The notes under the pieces are model-generated. The model made no database searches and was not told the DNA's origin. It saw nothing but the letters and a program-made list of their open reading frames with translations. A DNA stretch of 64,000 bases, taken from the NCBI GenBank assembly GCA_050944355.1, contig JBMNQX010000009.1, positions 1 through 64,000 of the forward strand, in the 5' to 3' direction. Shown piece by piece: positions 29,693-38,287 of the stretch; position 1 is the stretch's first letter; each line of letters begins with the position of its first letter. The stretch is from UBA4285 sp050944355 (GTDB lineage Bacteria; Bacillota; Clostridia; Lachnospirales; Lachnospiraceae). A program made the translations under genes and the position numbers.

Positions 29693-29965
29693 TCAGGCGG
29701 ACTGATGAATTTCAGAAATGATGAAATCCGAAAGAGCGGATTCCACTTCTTTGCGATCCGCGCCGGTTGCCGTGAGAACCATTGTGCGGCTCGGGTCCAT
29801 GCTCAGAACTCCCAGCAGAGACTTGGCGTCGAAACTGTAGTTGCCGGCACGCAAGTCAAAATGACCGGTGAGCCCGTTGACAATTTTGACGAACTTTGCG
29901 GCGCCCTTTGCATCATGTAATGTAATTGTATAATTGAGAACAATTTCTTCATTATTGTTTTTCAT
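29693..29965 (-). CDS. HPr-like protein without the catalytic His motif (Crh-like)
   Basis: A 90-residue HPr-fold protein; ATG 29965 follows AAGGAG. The active-site loop, GIHARPA in HPr, reads LHDAKGAAKFV. In an ungapped alignment Asp18 replaces the phosphorylated His, Lys replaces Arg17 and Gly replaces Pro18; the nearby His17 could only align with a one-residue shift. The regulatory helix is kept: DAKSLLGVLSMD has Ser49 at the place of Ser46 of Bacillus HPr (LKSIMGVMSLG). Loss of His with retention of Ser is the pattern of Crh, a dedicated partner of CcpA-type catabolite control. A regulatory role is therefore inferred. It has its own promoter and a folded leader. Confidence 0.7.
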   Translation of the reverse strand: MKNNNEEIVLNYTITLHDAKGAAKFVKIVNGLTGHFDLRAGNYSFDAKSLLGVLSMDPSRTMVLTATGADRKEVESALSDFIISEIHQSA

Positions 29966-30052
29966 AGTGAAACTCCTTTCCGGACTGAAAAGTCCAGGCG
30001 GGGCAAATGCCCTGTTTATGCCGCCCGCAGTACCGCGCATCCGGGTGGTACT
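29966..30052 (-). promoter_or_regulatory. Folded 5' leader of the HPr-like gene
   Basis: The transcript from the promoter at 30057-30086 would carry about 85 leader bases with three stems. AGTACC pairs with GGTACT (30047-30052 with 30029-30034). GGCGG/CCGCC (29997-30001 with 30021-30025) encloses a GGGC-AAAT-GCCC hairpin. GGACT/AGTCC (29982-29986, 29991-29995) ends just before the ribosome binding site. The class of RNA is not recognised. Confidence 0.45.
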
Positions 30053-30056
30053 TGTG

Positions 30057-30086
30057 ATAATAAAGGGTTTATACCGGCCTTGTCAA
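30057..30086 (-). promoter_or_regulatory. Promoter of the HPr-like gene
   Basis: On the minus strand TTGACA (30086-30081), an 18-base spacer and TATTAT (30062-30057). Confidence 0.8.
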
Positions 30087-30185
30087 TTGCAATGTATACT
30101 AAAGATGGGTGCTAAAAAAGGCATTTATGTGGTATATTTGTTTAGATTCCAGTAAAATTTCAGGCAATCAGAAAGGATTTACAGG

Positions 30186-31355
30186 ATGTCTACCATAAAA
30201 TTATATGACGATCAGCCGTATGGAAAAGAGTTTTCTGCGGAGGTTCTCTCCTGCGAACCGGTGAAAAAGAACGGGCGGGATGCATTTGCCATTGTCCTCG
30301 ATCAGACGCTGTTTTTCCCGGAAGAAGGCGGACAGAGTCCGGACACAGGGACGCTCGGCGGCGCGCGCGTATTTTATGTCAGCATCGACAAACAGCAGGT
30401 GATCACGCACTTTGCGGACAAGCCGCTTGAGCCCGGCACACGGGTGAAGGGGGCGATTGACTGGCCGCAGCGGTTTTCCAATATGCAGAATCACACGGGC
30501 GAGCATATTCTCTCCGGCCTGATTCACAAATATTATGGTTACAATAATGTAGGATTTCATCTGAGCCCTGACATCGTGACGATGGATATGGACGGCGTCG
30601 TCAGTCCGGAGGGTCTCAGGGAGATTGAGCAGGAAGCCAACCGCGCCGTTTACGAGAATGTTGAGGTTATCTGCTCATATCCGGAGAAAGAGGTTCTGGC
30701 GGCGCTGGATTACCGCAGCAAGATAGAGATCGACGGACCGGTCCGGATCGTCGAGGTTAAGGGATACGATCTGTGCGCCTGCTGCGCTCCGCACGTGGCT
30801 CACACCGGTGAAATCGGCCTGATCAAGATCCTTAAGGCTGAGAATTATAAAGGAGGCATCCGCCTCACCATCGCGAGCGGAAGCCGGGCGCTTGAGGCTG
30901 TCGAGGAAGTGTGGGACGCCGCGTCCGAAGCCGCGAAGGAACTGTCCGTGAAACCGGAAGAGATTGCACCGGCCGTGAAGAAGGTGCAGGACGACGTATT
31001 TGCCATGAGAGGAAAGCTGGCGTCGTTCCAGATGCAGGCCGTAAAGGACAAGGCGGCTGCCGTGAAAGAGGGGCAGAAAAATGCCTGGTTCTTTGAGGAA
31101 GAGCTTGACACGAAGGCTCAGAGAGATTTTGTGAATATGCTGACGCCGAAGTGCAGCGGCTATGCCGGTGTCTTCGTCGGCAATGACAATGACGGGTATA
31201 AATATATCATCGGATCGGCGTCGGGGGATGCCAGAAAGCCGAACCAGGTTCTGCGCGAGAGTTTCAGGGCCCGGGGCGGCGGAAAACCGGAGATGGTCCA
31301 GGGGTCTGTAAATGCGGCGCAGGCTGATATTCTGGCAGCGCTTGAGCAGCAGTAA
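30186..31355 (+). CDS. alaX: Alanyl-tRNA editing protein, AlaX-L type with DHHA1 domain
   Basis: A 389-residue stand-alone editing protein related to the C-terminal part of AlaRS. The zinc site is made of H103-TGE-H107 (HTGEHILSG) and the later CCAPHVAH (cysteines near 199-200, His203). The N-terminal barrel contains DQTLFFPEEGGQSPD. After about residue 235 comes a coiled region and a DHHA1 domain ending RESFRARGGGKPEMVQGSV. It hydrolyses Ser- or Gly-tRNA(Ala), preventing mistranslation. ATG 30186 follows AAAGGA. The Na/Pi cotransporter gene starts 17 bases downstream and is probably co-transcribed. Confidence 0.92.
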   Translation: MSTIKLYDDQPYGKEFSAEVLSCEPVKKNGRDAFAIVLDQTLFFPEEGGQSPDTGTLGGARVFYVSIDKQQVITHFADKPLEPGTRVKGAIDWPQRFSNMQNHTGEHILSGLIHKYYGYNNVGFHLSPDIVTMDMDGVVSPEGLREIEQEANRAVYENVEVICSYPEKEVLAALDYRSKIEIDGPVRIVEVKGYDLCACCAPHVAHTGEIGLIKILKAENYKGGIRLTIASGSRALEAVEEVWDAASEAAKELSVKPEEIAPAVKKVQDDVFAMRGKLASFQMQAVKDKAAAVKEGQKNAWFFEEELDTKAQRDFVNMLTPKCSGYAGVFVGNDNDGYKYIIGSASGDARKPNQVLRESFRARGGGKPEMVQGSVNAAQADILAALEQQ

Positions 31356-31372
31356 GATTTTGAGGAAATTTT

Positions 31373-33178
31373 ATGTCTTTGCTTAACGTACTCTCCCTGC
31401 TCGGGGCGATCGGCCTTTTCCTGTATGGCATGCACATCATGGCGGACGGTCTGGCCAAGGCTTCCGGCAGCAATCTGACGGGAATTCTGGAGCGGCTCAC
31501 GAGCAATCCCATCAAAGCCGTGCTTCTGGGTGCCGGCGTAACGGCTGTCATTCAGTCGTCAGGCGCCACGACGGTCATGGTCGTCGGCTTCGTCAACTCC
31601 GGCATCATGAAACTGGATCAGGCTGCCGGCATCATCATGGGCGCAAACATCGGCACGACGGCCACATCCTGGATTCTTTCGCTGACTGGAATCGAGTCGG
31701 ACAACCTGCTTGTGACGCTGCTGAAACCGTCGTCGTTTGCACCGGTTCTGGCACTCATCGGAACGATCATGATCGTGTTCATGAAAAAGGACACGGTTCA
31801 CGAGATCGGAAAGGTTCTCGCGGGCTTTGGTTTCCTCATGATCGGCATGGACACGATGTCAACGGCTCTGGAACCGCTGAAAGAAGTGCCGGAATTCGTA
31901 AATCTGATGACGGCTTTTACGAATCCGTTTCTGGGCATGCTCATCGGAATTCTGATCACGACGGCTCTCCAGAGTTCGTCAGCGTCCATCGGTATTCTGC
32001 AGGCGCTTTCCGCGACCGGGAGCGTCACGTACGCGGCTGTTCTTCCCATGATCATGGGACAGAATATCGGCTCGTGCACCACGGCGCTGTTTTCATCGGT
32101 CGGGACCAATAAAAACGCAAAGCGGGCGGCTTTTGTCCACCTGTACTTCAACGTGATCGGAACGATCGCGTTTATGATCATTTTTTACACGATCAATTAC
32201 TTTCATCCTTTTTCATTCCTGAGTCAGACGGCTTCCATGACGGGGATCGCCGTGATTCACTCGATGTTCAACATCATAACGACGATCGTGCTGCTGCCGA
32301 ACCGCAGGCTTCTCGTAAAGCTCGCGACGGCGACGGTTCCGGACCGCCCGGGCGAAGAGCAAGAGGAAGAAAACGACGAGTTCAAGCTCCTGGACAGCCG
32401 GTTTCTCGCGCAGCCGGGGCTTGCGCTGGAACACAGCCGTCAGGAAGTGAACCGGATGGCGGAACTTTCCAGACAGGCTCTGTTCATGAGTCTGGATCTG
32501 ATCTGGAAGTATTCGGATGAGACGGCCGCAAAGGTCAGCGCCATCGAGAACCGGGTGGATGACTACGAGGATAAAGTCGGCACCTATCTGATGAAGATCT
32601 CGGCCAGAGATCTGACGGACAAGGAGTCTGAGACGCTGACGATGCTGCTGCACTCGGTCGGCAACTTTGAGAGAATTTCCGATCATGCCTGCAACATCAC
32701 GGAATACGCGAAGGAGATGGCCGAGAAGAAGGCGGTGTTCTCTGCGCCGGCCAGTGCCGAGATGCACACAATGATTCAGGCTGTGACCGACATCGTGAAC
32801 CAGACGTTTGACGCGTTCCGCGATCTGGACACCGAAGCGGCCAGACGCGTAGAGCCGCTCGAAGAGGTGATTGACGAGCTGAGCGATCAGATCAAGGAGC
32901 ACCATGTGCAGCGCCTGACGGAAGGCCGCTGCAACATGGGAATGAGTTTCATTGTTTCCGATCTGACATCAAACTTCGAGCGTGTCGCGGATCACTGCTC
33001 GAACATCGCGGTTACACTGATCCGCACAAAAGACGACGGCTTTGACACGCACGCTTACCTGAATGCGGTAAAGCGCGCTGACAATGCCGCCTTCCGAAAA
33101 GAATTCCTGATCCTGGAAAAGAAATATGCCCTGCCGGAGGTACAAAATGACAGCACAGACAGCACCGAAATCGGATGA
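31373..33178 (+). CDS. Na+/phosphate cotransporter (NptA/PhoU-domain type)
   Basis: A 601-residue membrane protein. The N-terminal half (to about residue 310) has eight or so hydrophobic segments with the duplicated QSS signature of the family: IQSSGATTVMVVGFVNSG near 62 and LQSSSASIGILQALSATG near 205. The C-terminal part (about 350-590) is a cytoplasmic PhoU-like helical domain with SVGNFERISDHACNI and a second repeat SNFERVADHCSNI. It should import phosphate or another anion with sodium; the PhoU part is likely regulatory. GAGGAAA precedes ATG 31373. Its 3' end overlaps the asparaginase start by 32 bases. Confidence 0.9.
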   Translation: MSLLNVLSLLGAIGLFLYGMHIMADGLAKASGSNLTGILERLTSNPIKAVLLGAGVTAVIQSSGATTVMVVGFVNSGIMKLDQAAGIIMGANIGTTATSWILSLTGIESDNLLVTLLKPSSFAPVLALIGTIMIVFMKKDTVHEIGKVLAGFGFLMIGMDTMSTALEPLKEVPEFVNLMTAFTNPFLGMLIGILITTALQSSSASIGILQALSATGSVTYAAVLPMIMGQNIGSCTTALFSSVGTNKNAKRAAFVHLYFNVIGTIAFMIIFYTINYFHPFSFLSQTASMTGIAVIHSMFNIITTIVLLPNRRLLVKLATATVPDRPGEEQEEENDEFKLLDSRFLAQPGLALEHSRQEVNRMAELSRQALFMSLDLIWKYSDETAAKVSAIENRVDDYEDKVGTYLMKISARDLTDKESETLTMLLHSVGNFERISDHACNITEYAKEMAEKKAVFSAPASAEMHTMIQAVTDIVNQTFDAFRDLDTEAARRVEPLEEVIDELSDQIKEHHVQRLTEGRCNMGMSFIVSDLTSNFERVADHCSNIAVTLIRTKDDGFDTHAYLNAVKRADNAAFRKEFLILEKKYALPEVQNDSTDSTEIG

Positions 33179-34277
33179 CAGCAAGAAGAAAAGCGGAGCG
33201 GCACTTACACCAAAGACGGCGAAGAAGTCCGCGTATGAAGCCACACCGATGCCAAGAGAGACGGATGCCCACGTAAAAAAGAAGAAGAACACGAAGATCC
33301 TTGTGATTCTGACCGGCGGTACGATCGGCAGTGAGGTTCACGACCATGTCATCGACACCACGAAAGCGACTTCCGCGGCGGTTATCGACGCATACCGCAA
33401 AGAAACCGGACGTCACGACGAATTCGAGGTGATCGAGCCGTTCACGGTTCTCAGCGAGAACTTCACGCTGCACGAGTGGGAAGTGCTCCTGAAAACGATT
33501 CACAAGGCAGATCTGAAGAAATACAAAGGCTGCATCATCACACACGGCTCCGACACGATGTCTTATTCGGCGGCGCTGTTCGGAGAGCTGCTCTACGGTC
33601 TGCTCCCCTGCCCGGTTGTGTTCATCTCCGCGAACGCACCGGTCGGCGAGAAGAATTCGAACGCCGTGACAAATTTCCGGGCGGCCATCGACTATATCAA
33701 TTCGCCGGATTCCTTCCCGGGCATCTTCGCGGTCGCGACCAATGACAACAAAGAGTCGCAGCTGTTCAAGGGCGAAGAACTCATGGAAGCCGACGGCGTC
33801 AAGGGCAACTTCACAGCCTTCGGCGGCGAGTCTTTCGGAACGATCAAAGACGGCGTATTTGTCCGCAATCCGAAGCATCAGGACCACTGTCTCCCGATCA
33901 TCCCGGATTACATGCGGGCCGCGTTCTTTGAGCACGACCTGACATTCGGCGGCGAAGTTCTGATGATCCGCCCGTATGTCGGCATGAATTTTCACAATTT
34001 CACACTGACCCACAGCACAAAGGCGGTCGTCATCTACACGTATCACAGCGGAACGTTCTGCACAAAAGGCGAGGGGACGGCGCTTCAGTTCTTCGCGCGC
34101 ATGTGCGGAAAGGCCGGCATTCCGGTTTATCTTGCCGGCGGCCCGGACGCAAAGACAGCCCGCTATGCCTCGGAGACGGCGGCGGACGGCCTGCCGGTCA
34201 CCGTTTTGTCAGATTTCTCGCCTGAGGCGGCTTACGCGGCGGTCATGCTGCGCGAGACGGCCCGCATAGAGTACTGA
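33147..34277 (+). CDS. L-asparaginase family protein
   Basis: A 376-residue asparaginase-like amidohydrolase. The N-terminal catalytic loop is LTGGTIGSEV (near residue 54) and the second is ITHGSDTMSYSAA (near 132). Ser replaces the usual first Thr of HGTDT, a conservative change. An unusual Lys/Ala/Thr-rich extension of about 45 residues precedes the fold; no signal peptide is present. ATG 33147 (MTAQTAPKS) has CGGAGG just upstream and lies inside the end of the cotransporter gene, so translation is coupled. Asparagine or another omega-amide is the likely substrate. Confidence 0.85.
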   Translation: MTAQTAPKSDDSKKKSGAALTPKTAKKSAYEATPMPRETDAHVKKKKNTKILVILTGGTIGSEVHDHVIDTTKATSAAVIDAYRKETGRHDEFEVIEPFTVLSENFTLHEWEVLLKTIHKADLKKYKGCIITHGSDTMSYSAALFGELLYGLLPCPVVFISANAPVGEKNSNAVTNFRAAIDYINSPDSFPGIFAVATNDNKESQLFKGEELMEADGVKGNFTAFGGESFGTIKDGVFVRNPKHQDHCLPIIPDYMRAAFFEHDLTFGGEVLMIRPYVGMNFHNFTLTHSTKAVVIYTYHSGTFCTKGEGTALQFFARMCGKAGIPVYLAGGPDAKTARYASETAADGLPVTVLSDFSPEAAYAAVMLRETARIEY

Positions 34278-34321
34278 TATTTTCTCTGCCGCATCCTTCC
34301 CGGCGGCGGAAGGCATCGGAA

Positions 34322-34365
34322 AGGGGCTGCTGCACTGATTGCTCAGTGCGGCAGCCCCTGTTTTT
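34322..34365 (+). terminator. Terminator after the asparaginase gene
   Basis: A long stem (GGGGCTGC and GCACTGA arms pairing with TCAGTGC and GCAGCCCC, one mismatch) with a 4-base loop is followed by five Ts. The GGGGCTGCTGCA arm recurs in two other terminators of this window. Confidence 0.92.
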
Positions 34366-34373
34366 GCAGTATG

Positions 34374-34396
34374 AAAAAGCCCCGTGTTTCCCGGGC
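34374..34396 (-). terminator. Possible terminator of the small lipoprotein gene
   Basis: On the minus strand a short GCCC/GGGC stem with one bulge is followed by five Ts (As at 34374-34378), ten bases after the lipoprotein stop. Confidence 0.5.
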
Positions 34397-34405
34397 AGCT
34401 TCTCC

Positions 34406-34765
34406 TCAGGATTCTTTCGTGAATTCGGTGGATGCTCCGTCGCTCGTGAGCGTGAGAACGCCGTTCTTCACTTCATAGACCAGTTTGATTTCGGTGTTCT
34501 GTCCGGTGACGTCCGCTTTGATCCAGAGGACCTGGTTTTCCGTGTCGTTCTTGTACTGGAGATCGACGGTGTCTTCCCCTTCGGTGCAGCTGCCGGTTCC
34601 GTCCTCATTAAATGTATACGATATGAATGTTCCGTCCGCGTCTGTTCCGTTCCAGGTTCCGGTGATGGACGGTGCGTCATAGCATCCGGTCAGAAGAACA
34701 GCCGAAAGACAAATGGCGGCGGCAGCGGAGGCGGATTTTTTAAAAGCACTTGAAATGCGACTCAT
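34406..34765 (-). CDS. Small lipoprotein of unknown function
   Basis: A 119-residue secreted lipoprotein. A Lys-containing N-region and Ala-rich hydrophobic core lead to the lipobox LLTGC at about residues 24-28. The mature part (SITGTWNGTDADG, YTFNEDGTGS) is beta-rich and has the pattern of small META/lipocalin-like extracytoplasmic proteins common in clostridia. ATG 34765 has AAAGGAGC upstream. Function unknown. Confidence 0.75.
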   Translation of the reverse strand: MSRISSAFKKSASAAAAICLSAVLLTGCYDAPSITGTWNGTDADGTFISYTFNEDGTGSCTEGEDTVDLQYKNDTENQVLWIKADVTGQNTEIKLVYEVKNGVLTLTSDGASTEFTKES

Positions 34766-34873
34766 GGAATGCTCCTTTTTTTATGGAAGAAACTTTTATT
34801 TATCATACTGAATTTGCCCGGCAATTTCAATGTTTCTGCCGACAGCGGCAAGATGATTCTCCCCGGAAGCCCG

Positions 34874-34902
34874 TTGCAATGACCGGTTTGAATTGTTAAG
34901 AT
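34874..34902 (+). promoter_or_regulatory. Promoter of the 34961 gene
   Basis: TTGCAA (34874-34879), a 17-base spacer and TAAGAT (34897-34902) preceded by TGT (extended -10). Confidence 0.65.
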
Positions 34903-34960
34903 AATAAAAGGCGCGTCCGGGTCGGGCGCGCAAAGGGTAAAGGATTTTCAGGAGAAATAT

Positions 34961-35362
34961 ATGGATTCGAATACAGGTTCGATTATCGGGATGCTTTTTA
35001 TTCCGGCGGCCATCATGATTATACTGGGACTGCTCATGTATCAGAGCGCGAAGAAAAAGACGGCTGCCTGCACGGCGACGGCAGAAGGCAAGGTGGACAG
35101 CTACAAGACGAAAAACGGAATTCTGACGCCGATTGTCCGTTTTTCTGTCAGCGGAAGCCGCTTTTACGCGGATCTGCGGGATGACGGGGCCACAAAGACC
35201 GATTATCCGATAAAGAAGGCTGTCACGGTACACTATAATCCGAAAAAACCGCAGAGCTGCTACGCGGGCGATCAGGCGTACGTGTCCTCGGCCGGCCTGA
35301 TTCTGGCGGCAGCGGGCGGAGCGTTTGCGTTCATCGCGGTAGTCATGCTGCTGACGATATGA
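34961..35362 (+). CDS. Small membrane protein, DUF3592-like
   Basis: A 133-residue protein with a hydrophobic helix near residues 8-28, an extracytoplasmic beta-rich middle (FSVSGSRFYADLRDDG, VTVHYNPKKPQSCYAG) and a second helix at the C-terminus. This helix-beta-helix layout with VxYxPxxP resembles DUF3592 membrane proteins. ATG 34961 follows AGGAGAAA. It ends 16 bases before the RelA/SpoT-like gene. Function unknown. Confidence 0.65.
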   Translation: MDSNTGSIIGMLFIPAAIMIILGLLMYQSAKKKTAACTATAEGKVDSYKTKNGILTPIVRFSVSGSRFYADLRDDGATKTDYPIKKAVTVHYNPKKPQSCYAGDQAYVSSAGLILAAAGGAFAFIAVVMLLTI

Positions 35363-35378
35363 CTGAGAGTTTTTGGGA

Positions 35379-37244
35379 ATGACAGTTGAAGAAGAAGAAG
35401 CTCTTTTTACAAGAGAAAATGTAGAAAAAATCCATGTCCCCGATATTGTCATCGAGGATCTGGTCGATATCATCGAAGAAAAACTGAAGAAGAGCGGTAT
35501 GTACTTCCGCATTGCGCACCGCGTCAAGGCCGTCGACTCAACGGTCGACAAGATGCGCATGAAACAGTACGGCGTGGACGGATCGGAGAACGAGCACCGC
35601 AAACTGCAGGATCTGGTGGGCCTGCGGATCATCCTGTATTACTCGGATGACATGCGGATCTGCATGAACCTTCTGGATACGCTTTTTTCTGAACCCGGCG
35701 TGTGGGAGACATCCGAGAACAATGACTATGAATTTCGGGCCATGAAGACAAATGGCGTATTCCGCATGCCCTCGTATCTGTGGAAGAGCATCGAGAATCC
35801 CGTGCTGCAGGATTATATCGACGACACGTTCGAGATTCAGGTGCGTACGAATGCATTTGAGGGATGGCACGAGATCGAGCACGACATGCGCTACAAGGGC
35901 ACGGCATTTGTCGGGGAGGACTCGGAAGGGCTCGCCCGCAAGATGAATTCAATTCTGGCGACGTTCGAGCTGTGCGACGACACGATTGTCAGCGTGATGG
36001 AGGATCTCGGCCACCGGCACTACAAGAACGGGCACTGGGACAACATGCTGCGCTGTCACTACCGTCTCACCTTTACGTCTGACAGGCTGAGCCCGGAGAT
36101 TGCCGAATGCTTCGCGCAGGATCAGGATCTGGCCAAGATTTTCTACAAGTTTCCGCGCTATCCGGCTATCCGGGAGTTGTGGAACGATATGTCGCCGGAG
36201 ACGCCGCCGCTGACACTCGACCGGATTGTGCAGGTGGTCAACGACATAGGCCCCAGAAATGAGAATCTCTACAAAGCCATCGAGACGGTCAGGAGCCGGC
36301 AGGAAAAACCGGCTGTCGTCCGCCGCCATAAGTTCGAGCCGTTCAAGCCGCTCGGGCGCTACAAAGTGTTCCAGGCGCAGGCATATCTGAATACGGCCAA
36401 TCTGTCGGCGCAGGACGCATTCCGCAAGGGCTGCGACTACATCTATTCGTGGATTCATTCGCGCCTCGGGGATGTGTTCGAGGATCTGCCGGAGGAGACG
36501 GACAGCTTTTACGGCGTGCGGCCGGGCTATCAGGCGGAAGTAAACTTCAGGCCTGACAAGCTGTACTTCAGGGAAATCACGACGCATCTGGACACGCGGG
36601 TGCCAGACCGGATCTGGATTTCCACCGCTTCGATCGCGGGACAGGAAGACGGCCGTCTGCTGTTTCGGGTGAGCAATGAGTATGCGGAGCCGGAGGAAAA
36701 TTACCGGGATCCGGAAAACATATTGTTTTCCCGCCCGAACTTTTACGGAGAAATCGGCGACAACATCGGGCTGATCGACGGCGAGCGGATGCGGGAGAGC
36801 GTGCGGAAAGTGACGGCCGAGTCGGCGGATGAGTTCACGGCCCTGGTGTCGGACCCGCACCGGACATTTCCGGTTGTGGTATTTATCACGAAAGACGGCG
36901 AGTGGGCGGATGAATTTGACATGGATTATTTCGCCTATCTCGTGGGCTATTACGCCCATGTGAAGCACATCACCGACGAGGACATCGCGAAGAAATTCGC
37001 GGACCGGTACGGCCTGGATCCGCAGAGATACCAGGATTCGATCACGGTCATCTTTCCGGACGGGCGTCTGCAGACCAGTTACCGCGAGGAAATTCTGAAC
37101 GCTTCGTTTGAGGTCATCAAGGTTGACCGGCGCAAGTACTGGAATGAAAAGGGCTGCCGGGCTTTCCGCCGTCAGCTGATCGCGACGATCCGTGAGGAAA
37201 ATATCCGCGGCGTCACGGCTGACGAGATCGGCAGGAGCCTGTGA
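35379..37244 (+). CDS. RelA/SpoT-domain protein with altered synthetase motif and large C-terminal region
   Basis: A 621-residue soluble protein. Residues about 25-180 match the RelA/SpoT nucleotidyltransferase domain: RIAHRVKAVDST near 44, LQDLVGLRI near 76, and FEIQVRT...GWHEIEHDMRYKG near 151. In ppGpp synthetases the substrate loop reads NGYxSxH; here the equivalent is NGVFRMP near 125, losing the Tyr and the His. Synthetase activity may be lost or changed. The remaining 420 residues are unlike the TGS/ACT end of RelA and show no domain I recognise. ATG 35379 (MTVEEEE) is chosen over a TTG two codons earlier. The neighbours offer no substrate clue. Confidence 0.75.
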   Translation: MTVEEEEALFTRENVEKIHVPDIVIEDLVDIIEEKLKKSGMYFRIAHRVKAVDSTVDKMRMKQYGVDGSENEHRKLQDLVGLRIILYYSDDMRICMNLLDTLFSEPGVWETSENNDYEFRAMKTNGVFRMPSYLWKSIENPVLQDYIDDTFEIQVRTNAFEGWHEIEHDMRYKGTAFVGEDSEGLARKMNSILATFELCDDTIVSVMEDLGHRHYKNGHWDNMLRCHYRLTFTSDRLSPEIAECFAQDQDLAKIFYKFPRYPAIRELWNDMSPETPPLTLDRIVQVVNDIGPRNENLYKAIETVRSRQEKPAVVRRHKFEPFKPLGRYKVFQAQAYLNTANLSAQDAFRKGCDYIYSWIHSRLGDVFEDLPEETDSFYGVRPGYQAEVNFRPDKLYFREITTHLDTRVPDRIWISTASIAGQEDGRLLFRVSNEYAEPEENYRDPENILFSRPNFYGEIGDNIGLIDGERMRESVRKVTAESADEFTALVSDPHRTFPVVVFITKDGEWADEFDMDYFAYLVGYYAHVKHITDEDIAKKFADRYGLDPQRYQDSITVIFPDGRLQTSYREEILNASFEVIKVDRRKYWNEKGCRAFRRQLIATIREENIRGVTADEIGRSL

Positions 37245-37294
37245 GAGGCGGACTCTCCGAATGAGGGCGTTTTGAGGAGCGATACAAGGCAAGA

Positions 37295-38260
37295 ATGGAA
37301 CAGTTTCTGACAGACAAAAAACTTCTGAGTCAGGTGAACGAACTTCTGAAGAACGGCGAGGCGTCATTTGCCATGAAGGACGGGAGCCTGATGATTCCGT
37401 ATATCATGAATGACGCGGTGGAGAGCGTGATTGTTCTCCACGAGTGCGCGCTGACGGGCGATCTGGAAAGAACGGCGCCGGCCGGCACGACGGCTGAGAC
37501 GGCAAATGACGGGCAGCGGCGCGGGCTGATTCTGCACTATCCGGACGGACATGTGTGCAGCGCCTGGTTTTCGATCGCCGCGCGCGCCACGGAAGCCTAT
37601 GATTATTCGAGAATCGGACACGTCTGGCGCGGCGGTCTCGAGCACTGGCGGCGCGTCACGAACGCGCTGGGCGTCATGGCCGACAAGGGCTATTATCTGG
37701 GCGGACTTATGTGCAGCCAGAAGGAAGCGGATCTGATGGGGCTCGTCACATTCGGGCCGCTGATGGACATCTCGCCGGTGAACGACAGCATGCAGGATTA
37801 CTACAAAGAGACGCCGGAAGGCGCCGGGGCCATGGCGGCGCTCGCGAAGGAGGCCGGCTGTGAGTTCTTCGCGAAAGAAACGGAAAAATATGCGAAGAAA
37901 CCGGGAGGACTGCGCCGGAAATTCCTGTCATGGCTGATGCCGAAGCAGGAGAAAATCCTGGAACTGCTCGAAGAGAAGATCTCGGATGCGGCCGGCGAAT
38001 ATCCGGTGCGCACCTACGAGGGCGAGATGCAGAAAAAAGTCGAAGAGGAGCGGCAGAGAGTCTCGGACAAGCTGCTGGAGAAAGGATTTACGGGTTCGTA
38101 TCCGACATTTGTCAGGGGTGACGTGCAGATCACGGCTTATGAAGAGCAGCCGTTTGCGCTTCTGCCGGACGATTCCCTGAGTTTCCGGATTTTTCTGTTT
38201 GAGAAGGAAAATCGGAAAGGAAGATGCCGGCGTTCTGTGATCGATATCGAACTGCTGTGA
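37295..38260 (+). CDS. Unrecognised cytoplasmic protein
   Basis: A 321-residue soluble protein with no recognised domain. The N-terminal half is mixed alpha/beta (LMIPYIMND, GHVCSAWFSIAARATEAYDY). The middle is Lys/Glu-rich and probably helical (about 225-275: EKILELLEEK, MQKKVEEERQRV). The end is beta-rich. No signal peptide or membrane segment. It lies 50 bases after the RelA-like gene and 27 bases before the EIIA gene on the same strand, so it may share their transcript. Confidence 0.6.
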   Translation: MEQFLTDKKLLSQVNELLKNGEASFAMKDGSLMIPYIMNDAVESVIVLHECALTGDLERTAPAGTTAETANDGQRRGLILHYPDGHVCSAWFSIAARATEAYDYSRIGHVWRGGLEHWRRVTNALGVMADKGYYLGGLMCSQKEADLMGLVTFGPLMDISPVNDSMQDYYKETPEGAGAMAALAKEAGCEFFAKETEKYAKKPGGLRRKFLSWLMPKQEKILELLEEKISDAAGEYPVRTYEGEMQKKVEEERQRVSDKLLEKGFTGSYPTFVRGDVQITAYEEQPFALLPDDSLSFRIFLFEKENRKGRCRRSVIDIELL

Positions 38261-38287
38261 TGTCGTGGAAAATGAGGATGGCCAGCC

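Noticed and set aside
29670..29700. Hairpin CCGCCTG/CAGGCGG after the Crh-like gene
   Set aside because: On the minus strand the stem has no convincing T run (TATTAAAT), and part of it overlaps the end of the coding sequence, so it was not listed as a terminator.
30029..30052. A T-box-like core (GGGTGGTAC and TACCGCG words) upstream of the AlaX gene
   Set aside because: The two words are in the wrong order for a T-box (GGGTGGNACCGCG) and no stem I or terminator follows on the plus strand. The pairing is better explained as a hairpin in the minus-strand leader.
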